DNA of 64,000 nucleotides from Anthracocystis setariae (Eukaryota; Basidiomycota; Ustilaginomycetes; Ustilaginales; Ustilaginaceae): assembly GCA_928724745.1 (NCBI GenBank), contig CAKMXJ010000010.1, forward strand, positions 124,001 through 188,000, written 5' to 3'. Position numbers and translations under genes: made by a program. Below the pieces are notes generated by a model. That model worked only from the letters and a program-made list of their open reading frames with translations, was not told the origin of the DNA and did no database searches. Below are positions 23,162-33,385 of this stretch, in pieces (position 1 is the first letter of the stretch; the number at the start of each line of letters is the position of its first letter).

Positions 23162-24937
23162 ATGTCGTCCACCTACCTCGCCCCTAACGCGGTGGTCAAC
23201 ACCTACAACGCCACCTCCACCGACGAACCCCTCTTCGCGCCCATCTCCAACTCCTCCAATCCCAACCCTTCGCGCGTCTGCTACTTTTTCGACTCGGACA
23301 TCGGCAATTACCACTACGGACCTGGCCATCCCATGAAGCCCACGCGCATCCGAATGTGCCACTCGCTCGTCATGAACTATGGTCTGTACAAGCGCATGGA
23401 GATCTTTCGTGCCAAGCCCGCCACGAAGCGCGAGATGTCGCAGTTCCACACGGACGAGTACGTTGAATTTCTCAACCGAGTCACTCCGGACAACGTCGAC
23501 GGCTTTGTGCGCGAGCAAGCCAAGTTCAGCGTCGGTGACGACTGTCCCGTCTTCGACGGCCTGTTCGAGTATTGCAGCATCAGTGCGGGTGGCAGTATGG
23601 AAGGTGCGGCGAGGTTGAGTCGCGACAAATGTGACATTGCCATCAACTGGGCAGGTGGGTTGCATCACGCCAAAAAGGGCGAGGCATCAGGGTTCTGCTA
23701 CATCAACGATATTGTGCTTGGAATTCTGGAGCTGCTTCGATACCATCCGCGAGTGCTGTACATCGACATCGACGTGCATCACGGAGACGGCGTCGAGGAA
23801 GCCTTCTACACGACGGACAGGGTCATGACGTGTTCCTTCCACAAGTACGGCGAGTTCTTCCCCGGCACAGGGGCGCTGCGCGATATCGGCATCGGCAAGG
23901 GCAAAAACTACTCGGTCAACTTCCCGCTTCGAGACGGCATCACCGACGAGTCGTACAAGACCGTCTTTGAACCCGTCATCTCGCAGATCATGGAACACTA
24001 CCAGCCGTCCGCCGTGGTGCTCCAGTGCGGCTCCGATTCGCTGGCGGGTGACAAGCTTGGTTGCTTCAACCTGTCGATGCGTGGTCATGCGAATTGCGTC
24101 GAATATGTCAAGTCGTTTGGCCTGCCACTGCTGCTGCTGGGAGGTGGAGGTTACACGATGCGCAACGTTTCTCGAGCGTGGGCGTTTGAGACTGGTCTTG
24201 CGGCGGGTCAGGAGTTGAACCCGCAGATTCCGGTTAACGAGTACTACGAATACTTTGGTCCGGATTATCGTCTCGACGTGAGACCCAATAATATGGAAGA
24301 CCTCAACACGCGCGAGTATCTTGACAAGATCAAAATCCAGGTGTTCGAGAATCTTCGTCATACGGCACATGCGCCTTCGGTGCAGGGCCATGTGGAGCCT
24401 CGATCGATCGCGGAGCAGTTGCATCTGCAGAACGTGGCGAATGGTGACGAGGAGGGCGGCGAGTATGACAACATGGATCTGGCCGAGAAGAATGGGTTGC
24501 AGGCGTTGGAGGATCGGTTTCCTGATGAGCGCGTAGTGGATCGACAGGAGTTTGTGGATGTCTCGAGGAAGGGTGGTGAGGAGTTGGATAGGGAGGGTAG
24601 TGCTAATCCGACGAGGGTGGTGGATGAGGTGGGCAAGAAGGTCGGAATTGCAGAGAGGGAGAATCCTACCGCTTTGCCAGAGGAGGATGTGATTGATGAG
24701 AGGATCGAGGCGGAGGCGGTCGTAAAACAGAATGCCACACATGCGAACAAGGCCGACAAGGTGGATTCAGATGTCATTTTGGATCATTCCGATCCAACCA
24801 CCACGACTCATGCAGGATCGCAAGCGGAATCGGATCCCGCTCCTACTACCCCATCCCAACACCAGCAACCATCCCCCACCACAAACCAAACACAAACACA
24901 AACCTCAACAACAAACATGGACATCGATCAACCCTAA
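23162..24937 (+). CDS. RPD3: Class I histone deacetylase (Rpd3 type)
   Basis: A single exon encodes 591 residues from the ATG at 23162; the in-frame codons before it lack ATG. Residues about 35-410 form the deacetylase domain: [20 protein letters not shown] at the start, then [19 protein letters not shown] with the catalytic His168-His169 pair. [14 protein letters not shown] supplies the zinc-binding Asp and His, and [13 protein letters not shown] supplies the second zinc Asp. All catalytic residues are intact. The remaining 180 residues are an acidic, Thr/Gln-rich tail without a known fold. Rpd3-type enzymes remove acetyl groups from histone H3/H4 tails in Sin3-type repressor complexes. In U. 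maydis an enzyme of this class (Hda1) controls cell type-specific and virulence genes; whether this is its orthologue needs a tree. The enzyme class is certain, the exact paralogue less so. Confidence 0.93.
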   Translation: MSSTYLAPNAVVNTYNATSTDEPLFAPISNSSNPNPSRVCYFFDSDIGNYHYGPGHPMKPTRIRMCHSLVMNYGLYKRMEIFRAKPATKREMSQFHTDEYVEFLNRVTPDNVDGFVREQAKFSVGDDCPVFDGLFEYCSISAGGSMEGAARLSRDKCDIAINWAGGLHHAKKGEASGFCYINDIVLGILELLRYHPRVLYIDIDVHHGDGVEEAFYTTDRVMTCSFHKYGEFFPGTGALRDIGIGKGKNYSVNFPLRDGITDESYKTVFEPVISQIMEHYQPSAVVLQCGSDSLAGDKLGCFNLSMRGHANCVEYVKSFGLPLLLLGGGGYTMRNVSRAWAFETGLAAGQELNPQIPVNEYYEYFGPDYRLDVRPNNMEDLNTREYLDKIKIQVFENLRHTAHAPSVQGHVEPRSIAEQLHLQNVANGDEEGGEYDNMDLAEKNGLQALEDRFPDERVVDRQEFVDVSRKGGEELDREGSANPTRVVDEVGKKVGIAERENPTALPEEDVIDERIEAEAVVKQNATHANKADKVDSDVILDHSDPTTTTHAGSQAESDPAPTTPSQHQQPSPTTNQTQTQTSTTNMDIDQP

Positions 24938-25052
24938 CCTCCTCTTGCTTGCTCCCTTCTCTTTTCTTTCCTTTCCTTTCCTCATCTTGTGTTATTTTTT
25001 TCCTCATCTCGCGCCTCTTGTGTGCGGCTCGCTCAAATTCGAAACCCTGTGT

Positions 25053-25077
25053 AAAAAAAAAAAAAAAAAAAAAAAAA
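25053..25077. repeat. Poly-A tract (25 nt)
   Basis: An uninterrupted A-run of 25 lies in the short convergent spacer between the deacetylase and GYF-protein genes. A CT-rich stretch follows at about 25109-25137. Confidence 0.85.
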
Positions 25078-25164
25078 CCACCTGGCTATTCACCATGACA
25101 TTGCTACACCTCTCTCTCTCTTTCTTTCTCTCTCTCGCGCGCACGTACATACAAAGAGGAGACT

Positions 25165-28100
25165 TTAGCCGCGCTTCTTGCCACCTTTCCCTTTAACGAC
25201 CTTAAACCCGGCCGTATCTGCCGACGTCGACGCCGACGCGGCCGCACCTGACTTCAACCCTACCACTCCAGACGAAATACTCCTGTGACCATCAACAGCA
25301 GCAGCGACCGTTGCCGAGGGTTTACCAAAACTACCCATTGCCGAACCACCCCCACCACCCCACCTACTACTACCACTATTGCCGGTGCTGGTGCTGGTTC
25401 GACCGTGCATGTCGAGTTTGCGCTTACTGACAAAGTCGTTTGCAAACCTTCGCCCATCCAGCGTGCTCGAATTCGCATACACCGTATCGGCGATGATCTC
25501 GATCACATCCGCACTCGGATCCAACGGGAATTGCAAAAGCATGTCGATGAAATCGTCCGTCTTGATCGTAAGCCCCTGCAGGTTGTCCTTGCAGTACTTG
25601 ATGAATTCAGCCGATGGCGCATTCGGATCGGTCACACGCGACTTGGCACTCACACTACTAATCGGCGACGAAGCAGCAGCAGCAGCAGCGATGGGGGTGG
25701 TGGTGGTGGCGCCGCCGCCGACGGCGGCCACGGGCTTGTTTCCAACCACATTCCATGCCGACCCCGATGTAGCAGCGGTTGGCGTCGACGCTCCCCCACT
25801 GACGCTAGCGGTGCGCGTGGTGTTCAAGCTGCTCGGACGCACGCTAAGAGGCGATGCATTCGCACTCATCGCCGAAACTGGAGCACTCGTCGTGCTCGGC
25901 GTCGTAGACTTCCCACTCGCTCCAACAACACTCCAAGCCCCCCCTCCACTCGACGCGTTCACATTCGTTTGAAGCGACGCCAGCGTTGCACCATGCAAGT
26001 TGCTCGCGCTCGCACTGCGACTCGCCGAGTCAGCATACCCCTTGCGCATAGCAATCGCCAAAGCCTGCTGCTGCTGTTGCGCCTTGATCTTGTCAGCGCG
26101 CTTGCGCTCTTCCTCCTGAATCTCCATGAGCGTCTTTTTAGGTGCAGCCTTGCCCGCATTCCAAGCGGGCGCAGCTGCACCTCCCTCGCTGCTCGTCGTA
26201 GCGTTGACCGCCTTGACTGGCGGCGCAGATGCCAGACCCCAGCTGAGCGTCGTAGGAAGATCGTCAGAAGCAGACTGCGAAGCAGCCAGACGTGCTCGCG
26301 CAGCAGCCTTCTCGGCGGCGCGCTTCGCTTCGGCCCTCTTCGCCTCCGCCTCCTGGATCTCACGAAGACTGGGACCAGTAGCGTGCGCCGAATCCTCCTT
26401 GGCAGCCCAGGGAGCAGGCTTGCTGGTGGGAGCAGGCGAACCAGGCGCAGCCGAGCCATCGTTCAACCAGTCCGACAGCGGCGCTTGCGTCGGCGTCGAA
26501 AGGCTCTCTGCGTCCTTTCCACGTCGGAACTGCTCCTGCGAGACGACACGGACGTTGCCGGCCCCAGTAGGACGAGCCGCAGCAGCAGCAGCGCCGCGAC
26601 TGGCAGGCTCGCCAGAGCCGGGCACAGCCCGCACCTCGGATCCTTGTCGCTGCAGCGCCGATCGCTGCTCGCGCTTGGTGTCCTTCTTGTTGGTGGAGAG
26701 GCTCAAGTTAGGCATGCCAGAAAGTTGGGGCTCCGAAGCGAACTCGACCGCCTGAGGGCTCTGGGGCCAAAGTTCCTCGGGACGAGGCTCGGCGGCGGTG
26801 AACGCCTCAGGCGGTGGAATGTCAGTCTCGACCGACTTGGAAGGCTGAGCAGCTTCGTCCTCGGCGGCGGCAGCGGCGGCGGCAGAAGCAGCTGCTGCAG
26901 CGGCGGCCGCCTTCTGCGCTTCCTTCTTGGTAAGCTTTTTCTGAGGAGTCGTAGTCTTTGTGGACTCGGCGGCAACCTCGGGTTTGGGCCTTTCGGGAGC
27001 CCTGCCCTGTTCAGCAGCGTTGAGTGCGGGAGTGGGAGCAGGGTCAGCTTTGACTTCGGCTTGCACCTGTTCCTGCTCAGAAGCAGGGGCGGGGAAGGCA
27101 TCCTCGAACGACTTGTGCTGCTCAGCCGTCTGGTCAGCGACCCGATGAGCCGCAGCAGCAGTGTCGAACTGAGGAGCGGGTGACCGAGCTCGTCGGGGCG
27201 TTCCAATGGGATCAGCTGCCTTGATGGCTTCGTTGCGGAGGATGCCTTCGCTGAAGTCCATCTGACGGTTGCTGACGTCGGGGGTTGTAGCAGAAAAGTT
27301 GTTCCAGGGAGCCTGCTGCTGTTCCCCCCACTGGCCTTGCAGCGGTCGCATACCAGCGACGGACGAGTCGTATTGCGATCGAGGCGCAAGAGATGCCTTG
27401 TTGGCCCAGGGGCTGCCGGACTGCTCAAACGTTGGTCTCGGCTGATGTGTGAAGTTGTCAAACACAGGTCGGTCACCGACCAGCGGGCTCTGACGACCAC
27501 CTAGACCAACATCACCGAACTGACCAAGGCCGCCGTGTCCCATGCCGCTCCAGTGGGAAGGCGGCATGGTCGACTCGGCTGCCCATCCAGACCTGCCGAG
27601 ACCGCCTCGTAAAGCATCCAGCTGGCCGAGATTCAAGTTCTTCTGGCCGCGCGATGCAGCAGCAGCAGCAGCAGCTTGACGTTGTTCGTGAAGCTCACGC
27701 TCACGAAGGATCGACATGAGATCGTCTTGGTTGCGAATGCCACTCTGAGCACCGGAAAAGATGTCGGGAGGGTTGAAAGGCGAAGCAGGGGCAGGTGCCG
27801 CGTTGCCGAGACCACCGAGAGCCATCGGTGCAGGCCAGCCCTGCTGCCGGTCTGCCTGTCCCGCCCAGGACCTGTTCGAGCCAAAGGCGTCACTGAAGCG
27901 ACTCTGCTGCTCACCTAGCAGGCTATCACCGCCCAGGTTGGCGTCGAAGGCGGGTCTCGGTGGGACTGGTGCAAGGAGCCAATTGCTAGGCGGGATGACG
28001 AAGGGCTGAATAGCGTTGCCGATCGCTGCAACCATCTGAGCGAGCGGCTTGAAATCAGCATCCTCTTGGCGCTTGATGAGAAGATCGTCGGCAAAGTACT

Positions 28101-29922
28101 GCTGCGAGTACCAATCTTGCATCATCAGACTGCTGAAGGGGCCTTGCACATTGCCAGCCATGTCGCGGTAGAGCCACATGGAAGTCTCGGGAGACCAAGG
28201 AGCGGTAGACATGGGCGTTTGAGGCGCGTGATTGGAGTGGTGTTGCTGATGCGACGGGTCAAAGCGCTGCCTAGAGTCACCAGTACCTCGGAGGAAATCG
28301 TCTGCGTTGGTATCGAGACGACTCTGACCACCGGACCTGTGCTCTTCGACGGCGCGCGCAGAAGTTGTGGAGAGGCCAGGACTGTCGTCCTCGTCCAGTC
28401 TGAGCGAACCAAGAACAGACGAAGCGTGCTGAGCAAGGTCGGGATCGTCACTGCTGAGCGCATGCTCAGGAATGGAAGCATTGGGATTGTGGGAGCTGTG
28501 AGCTGCAACGCTTGCCCTGTCAACTGCCTCGAAGGCAGAGGTGCCGGCGCCGACGTCTGCCCTATGGGTGCCGATCGATGGAACCGTCTTGGCCTGGCTG
28601 GTCTGGCGTTCCCTTCTGCGATCGGCAAAGCCGGCCGACTTGCCAAAGCCAACGCTGCCATCGGAAGGGGGACCGATGGGTCCTTCGCCCGGCAACCGCT
28701 CCTTGTGGCGTGCGAAGCGAGCTGAAATGCTCAGTCCTTCAGGGTTGCCGCTAGGCACAATGGGCTGCGCCGGTTCAGGGGCATGAGGGGTCGCAGGAAC
28801 AGATGCGGGACTGGTGGCGGTTTCGCCCCCCGTGGTGGTGGTCTTGCCTCGGACTCGATTCGAGCTGAAGGCATCCGAAAATGCGCCAACAGCTCCTCCG
28901 AGAGCTCCAGGCTGACCAGTGGCATTGTGCGTGGAGCGGCCCCAGGAACCTGTGCCACTGGCGCCGTTGGTTGTTGGATTGCTTGTATCCTCTTGGCTGG
29001 CCCTTGTGCCGCGACCGGCGCGAGAAGGTTCGACTGCGTTGTGAGCACCATCACTGCTATCCATTCGCTTGCGTGCGGGTGGAGCGACGCCGGAGAGGAC
29101 GCCGCCTTGAATGCCGCTGAACCGATCGCGCGAGACGCTGGGCGAGAGCGGACGAGAACCAGAGTTGGAAGTGACGCCAGCCAAAGCACCGCTCGAAGCT
29201 CGCTGAAAGAGACCAGGACGCTCCTTTTCGACTTTGTCCCAATTGGAAACGCCGGCGGAACCAATTCCACCCGACGAGCTTCCAGAGGTCGAGCGTGCAT
29301 TGAGACCGCGAGGTTCGTTGCTTCCAAGGCCAGGCGACAGAGGACCGCCGCCCACTGCGCCGAACTCGGCAAATGCGCCGGGGCGACGCTCGGATCCGGG
29401 CTTTCTGCGCGAGGTGCTGGTAGAACGCTCTGGGCCGCCAGGAGCTGCATCAATGGGTGAAGGCTCTGCGCTCGCGTTCTTGCGATCGGCGCTGTAAAGG
29501 CTCAACATCTTCTCGCGAGTCACCTTATCCTTGGCAAGAGCTGCGGAGCTACCATTCAACAATGAAGCGGTGCTCTCGCTGTCGAGACCAGAGGAGGCGT
29601 GGACAGCAGACGATGGAGTCGAGTTGCGATCTGAGCCTTGTGAAGTGGCTGCCGCCGCCGCCGCCGCGAACGAGAAAGCACCGGGTGAGCTGACGGAAGG
29701 ACTGACAACCGGAGCTGGACCTGACAGATTTCCAAGTCCAGCCGATGTGCCGTTGCGCTTTCCATTGTTGGGCCCCCCGGGCGGAGCTGCGCTAACGCCC
29801 ATTGGGCCGGAACCCGGGCTTGTAGCGGTGGAGGGAGAAGTCGAAGTGGGTTCCTTTCCACCTGATTTGCTGTTGGGGCCTTTGCGCATCCATTCAGGAC
29901 CAAATTGCATGGAAGTGGCCAT
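25165..29922 (-). CDS. GYF-domain protein (Smy2/GIGYF-like)
   Basis: One uninterrupted frame encodes 1585 residues. It begins MATSMQFGPEWMRKGP, a conserved N-terminal motif of fungal GYF proteins. The GYF domain is at about residues 575-635: WLYRDMAGNVQGPFSSLMMQ, followed by the W-Y-x-x-x-Y-F pattern DWYSQQYFADDLLIKR. GYF domains bind PPG-phi type proline-rich peptides. Long disordered Ser/Gly/Ala/Pro regions flank it, plus an alanine-rich charged helix (EAEAKRAEAKRAAEKAAARAR) at about residue 1180 and a basic end (GKGGKKRG). Yeast Smy2/Syh1 and animal GIGYF proteins act in mRNA repression, ribosome-stalling responses and vesicle traffic. A role in post-transcriptional control is therefore likely but inferred. 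The size is larger than the yeast proteins (about 740 to 850 residues) and nearer that of GIGYF. Confidence 0.87.
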   Translation of the reverse strand: MATSMQFGPEWMRKGPNSKSGGKEPTSTSPSTATSPGSGPMGVSAAPPGGPNNGKRNGTSAGLGNLSGPAPVVSPSVSSPGAFSFAAAAAAATSQGSDRNSTPSSAVHASSGLDSESTASLLNGSSAALAKDKVTREKMLSLYSADRKNASAEPSPIDAAPGGPERSTSTSRRKPGSERRPGAFAEFGAVGGGPLSPGLGSNEPRGLNARSTSGSSSGGIGSAGVSNWDKVEKERPGLFQRASSGALAGVTSNSGSRPLSPSVSRDRFSGIQGGVLSGVAPPARKRMDSSDGAHNAVEPSRAGRGTRASQEDTSNPTTNGASGTGSWGRSTHNATGQPGALGGAVGAFSDAFSSNRVRGKTTTTGGETATSPASVPATPHAPEPAQPIVPSGNPEGLSISARFARHKERLPGEGPIGPPSDGSVGFGKSAGFADRRRERQTSQAKTVPSIGTHRADVGAGTSAFEAVDRASVAAHSSHNPNASIPEHALSSDDPDLAQHASSVLGSLRLDEDDSPGLSTTSARAVEEHRSGGQSRLDTNADDFLRGTGDSRQRFDPSHQQHHSNHAPQTPMSTAPWSPETSMWLYRDMAGNVQGPFSSLMMQDWYSQQYFADDLLIKRQEDADFKPLAQMVAAIGNAIQPFVIPPSNWLLAPVPPRPAFDANLGGDSLLGEQQSRFSDAFGSNRSWAGQADRQQGWPAPMALGGLGNAAPAPASPFNPPDIFSGAQSGIRNQDDLMSILRERELHEQRQAAAAAAASRGQKNLNLGQLDALRGGLGRSGWAAESTMPPSHWSGMGHGGLGQFGDVGLGGRQSPLVGDRPVFDNFTHQPRPTFEQSGSPWANKASLAPRSQYDSSVAGMRPLQGQWGEQQQAPWNNFSATTPDVSNRQMDFSEGILRNEAIKAADPIGTPRRARSPAPQFDTAAAAHRVADQTAEQHKSFEDAFPAPASEQEQVQAEVKADPAPTPALNAAEQGRAPERPKPEVAAESTKTTTPQKKLTKKEAQKAAAAAAAASAAAAAAAEDEAAQPSKSVETDIPPPEAFTAAEPRPEELWPQSPQAVEFASEPQLSGMPNLSLSTNKKDTKREQRSALQRQGSEVRAVPGSGEPASRGAAAAAARPTGAGNVRVVSQEQFRRGKDAESLSTPTQAPLSDWLNDGSAAPGSPAPTSKPAPWAAKEDSAHATGPSLREIQEAEAKRAEAKRAAEKAAARARLAASQSASDDLPTTLSWGLASAPPVKAVNATTSSEGGAAAPAWNAGKAAPKKTLMEIQEEERKRADKIKAQQQQQALAIAMRKGYADSASRSASASNLHGATLASLQTNVNASSGGGAWSVVGASGKSTTPSTTSAPVSAMSANASPLSVRPSSLNTTRTASVSGGASTPTAATSGSAWNVVGNKPVAAVGGGATTTTPIAAAAAASSPISSVSAKSRVTDPNAPSAEFIKYCKDNLQGLTIKTDDFIDMLLQFPLDPSADVIEIIADTVYANSSTLDGRRFANDFVSKRKLDMHGRTSTSTGNSGSSRWGGGGGSAMGSFGKPSATVAAAVDGHRSISSGVVGLKSGAAASASTSADTAGFKVVKGKGGKKRG

Positions 29923-30601
29923 CTTGTCGAAGAGCTGGAGGAAAGCGGGACCGAGAGTTTCGGATGATGCAGTGTTGGGACGGGAGGCGATGTCGAAGCT
30001 ACTGAAGGGATCCAGGAGCTTGATTGATGCTGCGGGGATGTACGTGTACGAAGGAGGAGAGAAAAAGGCTGATCCACTCCTTGGTCGATGGATAGAAGGT
30101 TGTTTGCTGTGCTGGTCTCTGTGGAGAAAACCGTGCTGATGAGAATGGCGGCAGCCTGAACGTGTATGATCGCTGGTTGGGAGAAGCTGTCGGAGGTTGC
30201 AAATAGCACAAAGGGACGGAGCGAGGTGCCAGGATGATGCTGAAACCGGAACGATGCAAAGCGGAGGGGTTCAGGTGGAAATCGAAAGTCTAGTCGCCAA
30301 AAAAAAAGGAGCGCTAGGGTCGAAGCAAGACGGGGCTCAGGTTGCTGGGAGATGAAGAGCACGGAACGGACTGTGTATCCTGAATGCTCGCGTTTGGAAG
30401 ACAGCGTCTAGACTGTGCTGCGTAGGGTCAAAGAAGCGATGATTCTTAGCTCGGAAGCTAGCTGTTGATGATATCCGTGTGGATTGGAAGACGGTAGGTA
30501 GATCAAGTATGTGTTGCAATGAAAGCTGAGTTGAAATGCAATGTGTGATGCGGAAGATGTTTGACCGAATACGTCAACGGTGAGCGGTAGAGATGCGGCA
30601 C

Positions 30602-30672
30602 AGAGAGTGTGTGTGAGAGAGAGAGAGAGAGACGAAGAGAGAGAGAGAGAGAGAGAGACGAAGAGAAAGAGG
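30602..30672. repeat. GA-rich microsatellite (interrupted)
   Basis: Runs of GA interrupted by ACGAAGA units extend over about 70 bp. On the minus strand, the sense strand of the GYF gene, it is a CT-rich tract, often part of fungal promoters or leaders. Confidence 0.85.
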
Positions 30673-30886
30673 GGTAGTGGGAATCAGAAGAAAGACTCTA
30701 CTACAATGGTGAGAAGCTGGAAAAGTGGCAAGGGCGCACGACGGTGTGACCAACAAGTCTTTGTGTGTGTGTCTCTCTCTTCCGCTCGAGCACTGAGCGC
30801 AAAGCACCAAAACTGCCCGCCAGCCAATCAATCACTCTAACGCAGACTGAATACAGAGCAGCACGCTTTCTTTGTCTTTGGCCTGC

Positions 30887-30993
30887 ACACACACACACTT
30901 TCTCTCTCTCTCTCCCTCTCACACACTCACACACTCACACACTACTCACTGCGTCGTCAAGACTCTTTTCTGTTTTTTTTTTTTTTTTTTTTT
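30887..30993. repeat. CA/CT microsatellite followed by poly-T
   Basis: Alternating CA and CT runs (about 30887-30948) are followed by a 21-base T-run (30973-30993). Both are simple repeats in a spacer. Confidence 0.8.
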
Positions 30994-31483
30994 CAGCTCA
31001 GCTGCACCATTTTTTTTTTCTTCATCGACAATTTTGAATTTGTTAGGCTCCACAATTCCACAATTTTTGGATTTGAGATTAAAGCGATCACTCTGCATTC
31101 CACTGTTACGGGGCTGTCTGTAGGTTCATTTGGTCGACTTGCATCTTGCAATGGGCTGGCTTGTGGGGGCAAACGAAGTCTGAAGCAGATTGTTGCAAGA
31201 AATCACATGCGAAACCCACTTTATTGCGTTGGCTACGGTACATGCAATGATGACCGAGTGGCGGTGTGGTGTCATGCAGACGACTTGGAGTTGGATTTGC
31301 TTGCTTTGGCGTCGTCCTTGTCGGCTGCTTTGTCCTTGGTTGTCTCGGATGTAGGTTCTGTTGAGGACGCAAGCGTTCATAACAAGCAGAGAGGATGCGA
31401 GAAGTGGTGGATTATTAGCATGCGATGAACGTGATTCTAGAGTACACGATGGCGCGGCACAGGCTCCGTCCAAGCTCGGCACC

Positions 31484-33385
31484 TCACTTCCTCTTGGTCA
31501 TCCAATCCCACGTCCGACCGAGGATGCCTTTGTGCAGCTCGTCCGCGCCAGGCTCGCTCTCAAATTCGGACTTTTGGTTTCGATGTCTGACATTTGAGCT
31601 CGATGGTGTTGACGAGGTCGCTGTAGAACAAGACCAGGCCGAAGAGCCAGAGCCAGAAGCGCCGGCAGTGTCATCGGATCGAGAAGATGGGTGAATCGAA
31701 AACCTACCTGAACCCTTTTTCGTCTTCGGCTTGGCCGAGGATGTTTGAGCACCGTCGAAAGCTGCAGAAGAGGCTTTGGAGCTTGACGACGATGTAGAGG
31801 TGGCGGTTGACTGCCAAGATTTCGAGCTGGTTGTAGCCTTGCTGGTCTTGTTGTCAGCCGCACTGGTACTGGAAGAGCCCGAAGTGGTGTTGGAAGCCGA
31901 CGAACGCCCCTCCACCTCATCGGCATACTCTTGCAGGATTTCGCGCTGACGCTTGGTGAGCGATCGGGGCATGCTCACTTCGAACTGCACCATCAGGTCG
32001 CCTTTCTGACCACGGCGCGTGGGCGATGGCACGCCGCGTCCTGGAAGAACCATTTCTTCGCCCACCTGGGTGCCCGCTGGTACGCGCACCTCGACCGGGC
32101 CATCCAACGTGGGCACTCGCACCTTGCCACCGAGGATAGCAGTGTGGAATGGGATGGTAGCCGGATAGAAAAGAGTCGAGCCTTGACGCCTCCAGATTCG
32201 GCTTGGGGCGACATTGATGCGAACGTAAAGCGAGCCAGGTGTACCTGCACCGGAGAGAGGTACATCGCCGAAGCCATCTTTGCGGATTCGGAAGCCATCG
32301 TCTACGCCAGCCGGCAGTTCGATCTCCACCTCCTTTCGACCGCGGACTCGTCCGATACCATCACACGTGTTGCAGTTGTCGCCGGGCGCAACAGTGGAGC
32401 CAGCGCCGCCACACGAGGGACACGTGGTGGCCATCTGGAAGCCGCTCTGGATCACGAAAGTGCGGGTACCGGTACCGTTGCAAGTACCACAGGTGCTCTT
32501 CTTGGCGCCCGGCTTGAGACCGGATCCGGTACACGTACCGCAACGCTCGATGGGGTTGATGACCACCTTGCGCTTGGTCCCCTTGCAGGCTTCTTCGAAG
32601 GTGAGGTTGATGGTGGTCTCAAGATCCTCGCCTCGTGCTTCACCGGCAAAGCCAGCGCCACCGAAGCCCGGTCCACGCTGACCTGGCCTGCCTCCGCCGC
32701 CACCAAAGGCACCAAAGAGGCTCTCGAAGATGGAGCCTGCGTTGCCTGCATTGGAGAAGCTGCCAAAGTCTTGGAAGCCGCCAAAGCCTCCGGCGCCGAA
32801 GGGAGACGAGCCTCCTCCGCCGAATGGATCGAAGCCAGGCTGGCCATCGGTGGTGCCGTATTGGTCGTAGGCGGCACGCTTCTTTTCATCGCCCAGGATA
32901 TCGTAGGCGTTCTGGATCTCTACGAAGCGTTCCTTGGAGCCCTTTTCCTTGTTGGTATCTGGATGATACTTCTTGGCGAGTCCGTAATACGCCTTCTTGA
33001 TGTCCTTGGCATCGGCGTCCTTCTTGACCCCGAGCACAGAGTATGGGTCCTTGGAGGACGCTGAGCGGCTAGCAGAAGTGGAGAATGATCGATACGATGG
33101 GGTGTGCGAGGGAAGCTGATGACCACAGCTGCTGCAGGAAGAACGAGGTGTAGATCGAGCGAGGCTGACCAGGGAGCGAGACGAAGCAGGAAAGCTGGAA
33201 GAGCTTGACGCAGATGCAGATGCAGATGCAGGTGCAGGTGCAGGTGCGCGAAGAGGCGAGGTGCTCGAACGAGAGCTGAAGGAGCGACGAGTGATAACCG
33301 CGCTGGTTGCACTGGCCGTGGACGAGGACGGTGCGCAGAGCGGCGGAAGGCGGCTGACTGCGCCACGAGCTACGGGTGTAGGCAT
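31484..33385 (-). CDS. MDJ1: Mitochondrial DnaJ (Hsp40) chaperone, Mdj1-like
   Basis: The frame from the ATG at 33385 gives 633 residues. A likely 87-nt in-frame intron (31621-31707, GTAGGT...TTCTACAG on the minus strand) would shorten this to 604. The first 110 residues are Ser/Arg/Ala-rich and nearly free of acids, fitting a mitochondrial presequence. The J domain is at residues 113-177 with HPD at 141-143. A Gly/Phe-rich linker (FDPFGGG..GAGGFGGFQDFG) follows. Four zinc-finger repeats come next: CGTCTGSG, CGTCNGTG, CPSCGGAG and CNTCDGIG. The C-terminal substrate-binding domains complete a type I DnaJ. Such proteins stimulate mitochondrial Hsp70 (Ssc1) in folding. The tail is a Ser/Thr-rich extension ending GRTWDWMTKRK. 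The assignment is strong; the intron is inferred from its splice signals only. Confidence 0.9.
   Translation of the reverse strand: MPTPVARGAVSRLPPLCAPSSSTASATSAVITRRSFSSRSSTSPLRAPAPAPASASASASSSSSFPASSRSLVSLARSTPRSSCSSCGHQLPSHTPSYRSFSTSASRSASSKDPYSVLGVKKDADAKDIKKAYYGLAKKYHPDTNKEKGSKERFVEIQNAYDILGDEKKRAAYDQYGTTDGQPGFDPFGGGGSSPFGAGGFGGFQDFGSFSNAGNAGSIFESLFGAFGGGGGRPGQRGPGFGGAGFAGEARGEDLETTINLTFEEACKGTKRKVVINPIERCGTCTGSGLKPGAKKSTCGTCNGTGTRTFVIQSGFQMATTCPSCGGAGSTVAPGDNCNTCDGIGRVRGRKEVEIELPAGVDDGFRIRKDGFGDVPLSGAGTPGSLYVRINVAPSRIWRRQGSTLFYPATIPFHTAILGGKVRVPTLDGPVEVRVPAGTQVGEEMVLPGRGVPSPTRRGQKGDLMVQFEVSMPRSLTKRQREILQEYADEVEGRSSASNTTSGSSSTSAADNKTSKATTSSKSWQSTATSTSSSSSKASSAAFDGAQTSSAKPKTKKGSGRFSIHPSSRSDDTAGASGSGSSAWSCSTATSSTPSSSNVRHRNQKSEFESEPGADELHKGILGRTWDWMTKRK
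31621..31707 (-). other. Probable in-frame intron in the DnaJ gene
   Basis: On the minus strand the stretch opens with GTAGGT and closes with TTGTTCTACAG, a good pyrimidine-rich 3' site, and is 87 nt long. Removing it keeps the frame (KTKKGS joins ATSSTPS). Retention would add 29 Ser-rich residues without a stop, so the reading frame alone cannot tell. Confidence 0.55.

Larger units (their letters stand above)
29923..31483. other. Intergenic, GYF-protein promoter region, rich in microsatellites
   Basis: This 1.56-kb spacer lies upstream of the GYF gene and downstream of the DnaJ gene. It holds dense simple repeats: GA-rich at 30602-30672, GT/CT at about 30761-30782, CA/CT at about 30887-30948, and a T-run at 30973-30993. 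A single ACAAAGGGA sequence is at 30208-30216. ORFs across the repeats are low-complexity artefacts. Confidence 0.6.

Noticed and set aside
23687..24742. 351-codon minus-strand ORF opposite the histone deacetylase
   Set aside because: It is a shadow frame; the plus strand has the full set of deacetylase motifs.
25285..27183. 632-codon plus-strand ORF opposite the GYF gene
   Set aside because: It is an antisense shadow of repetitive Ala/Ser-rich coding sequence, with Arg-rich low-complexity translation and no domain.
30580..31123. ORFs made of Arg/Glu or Ser/Leu/His repeats
   Set aside because: They are translations of microsatellites and poly-T, not genes.
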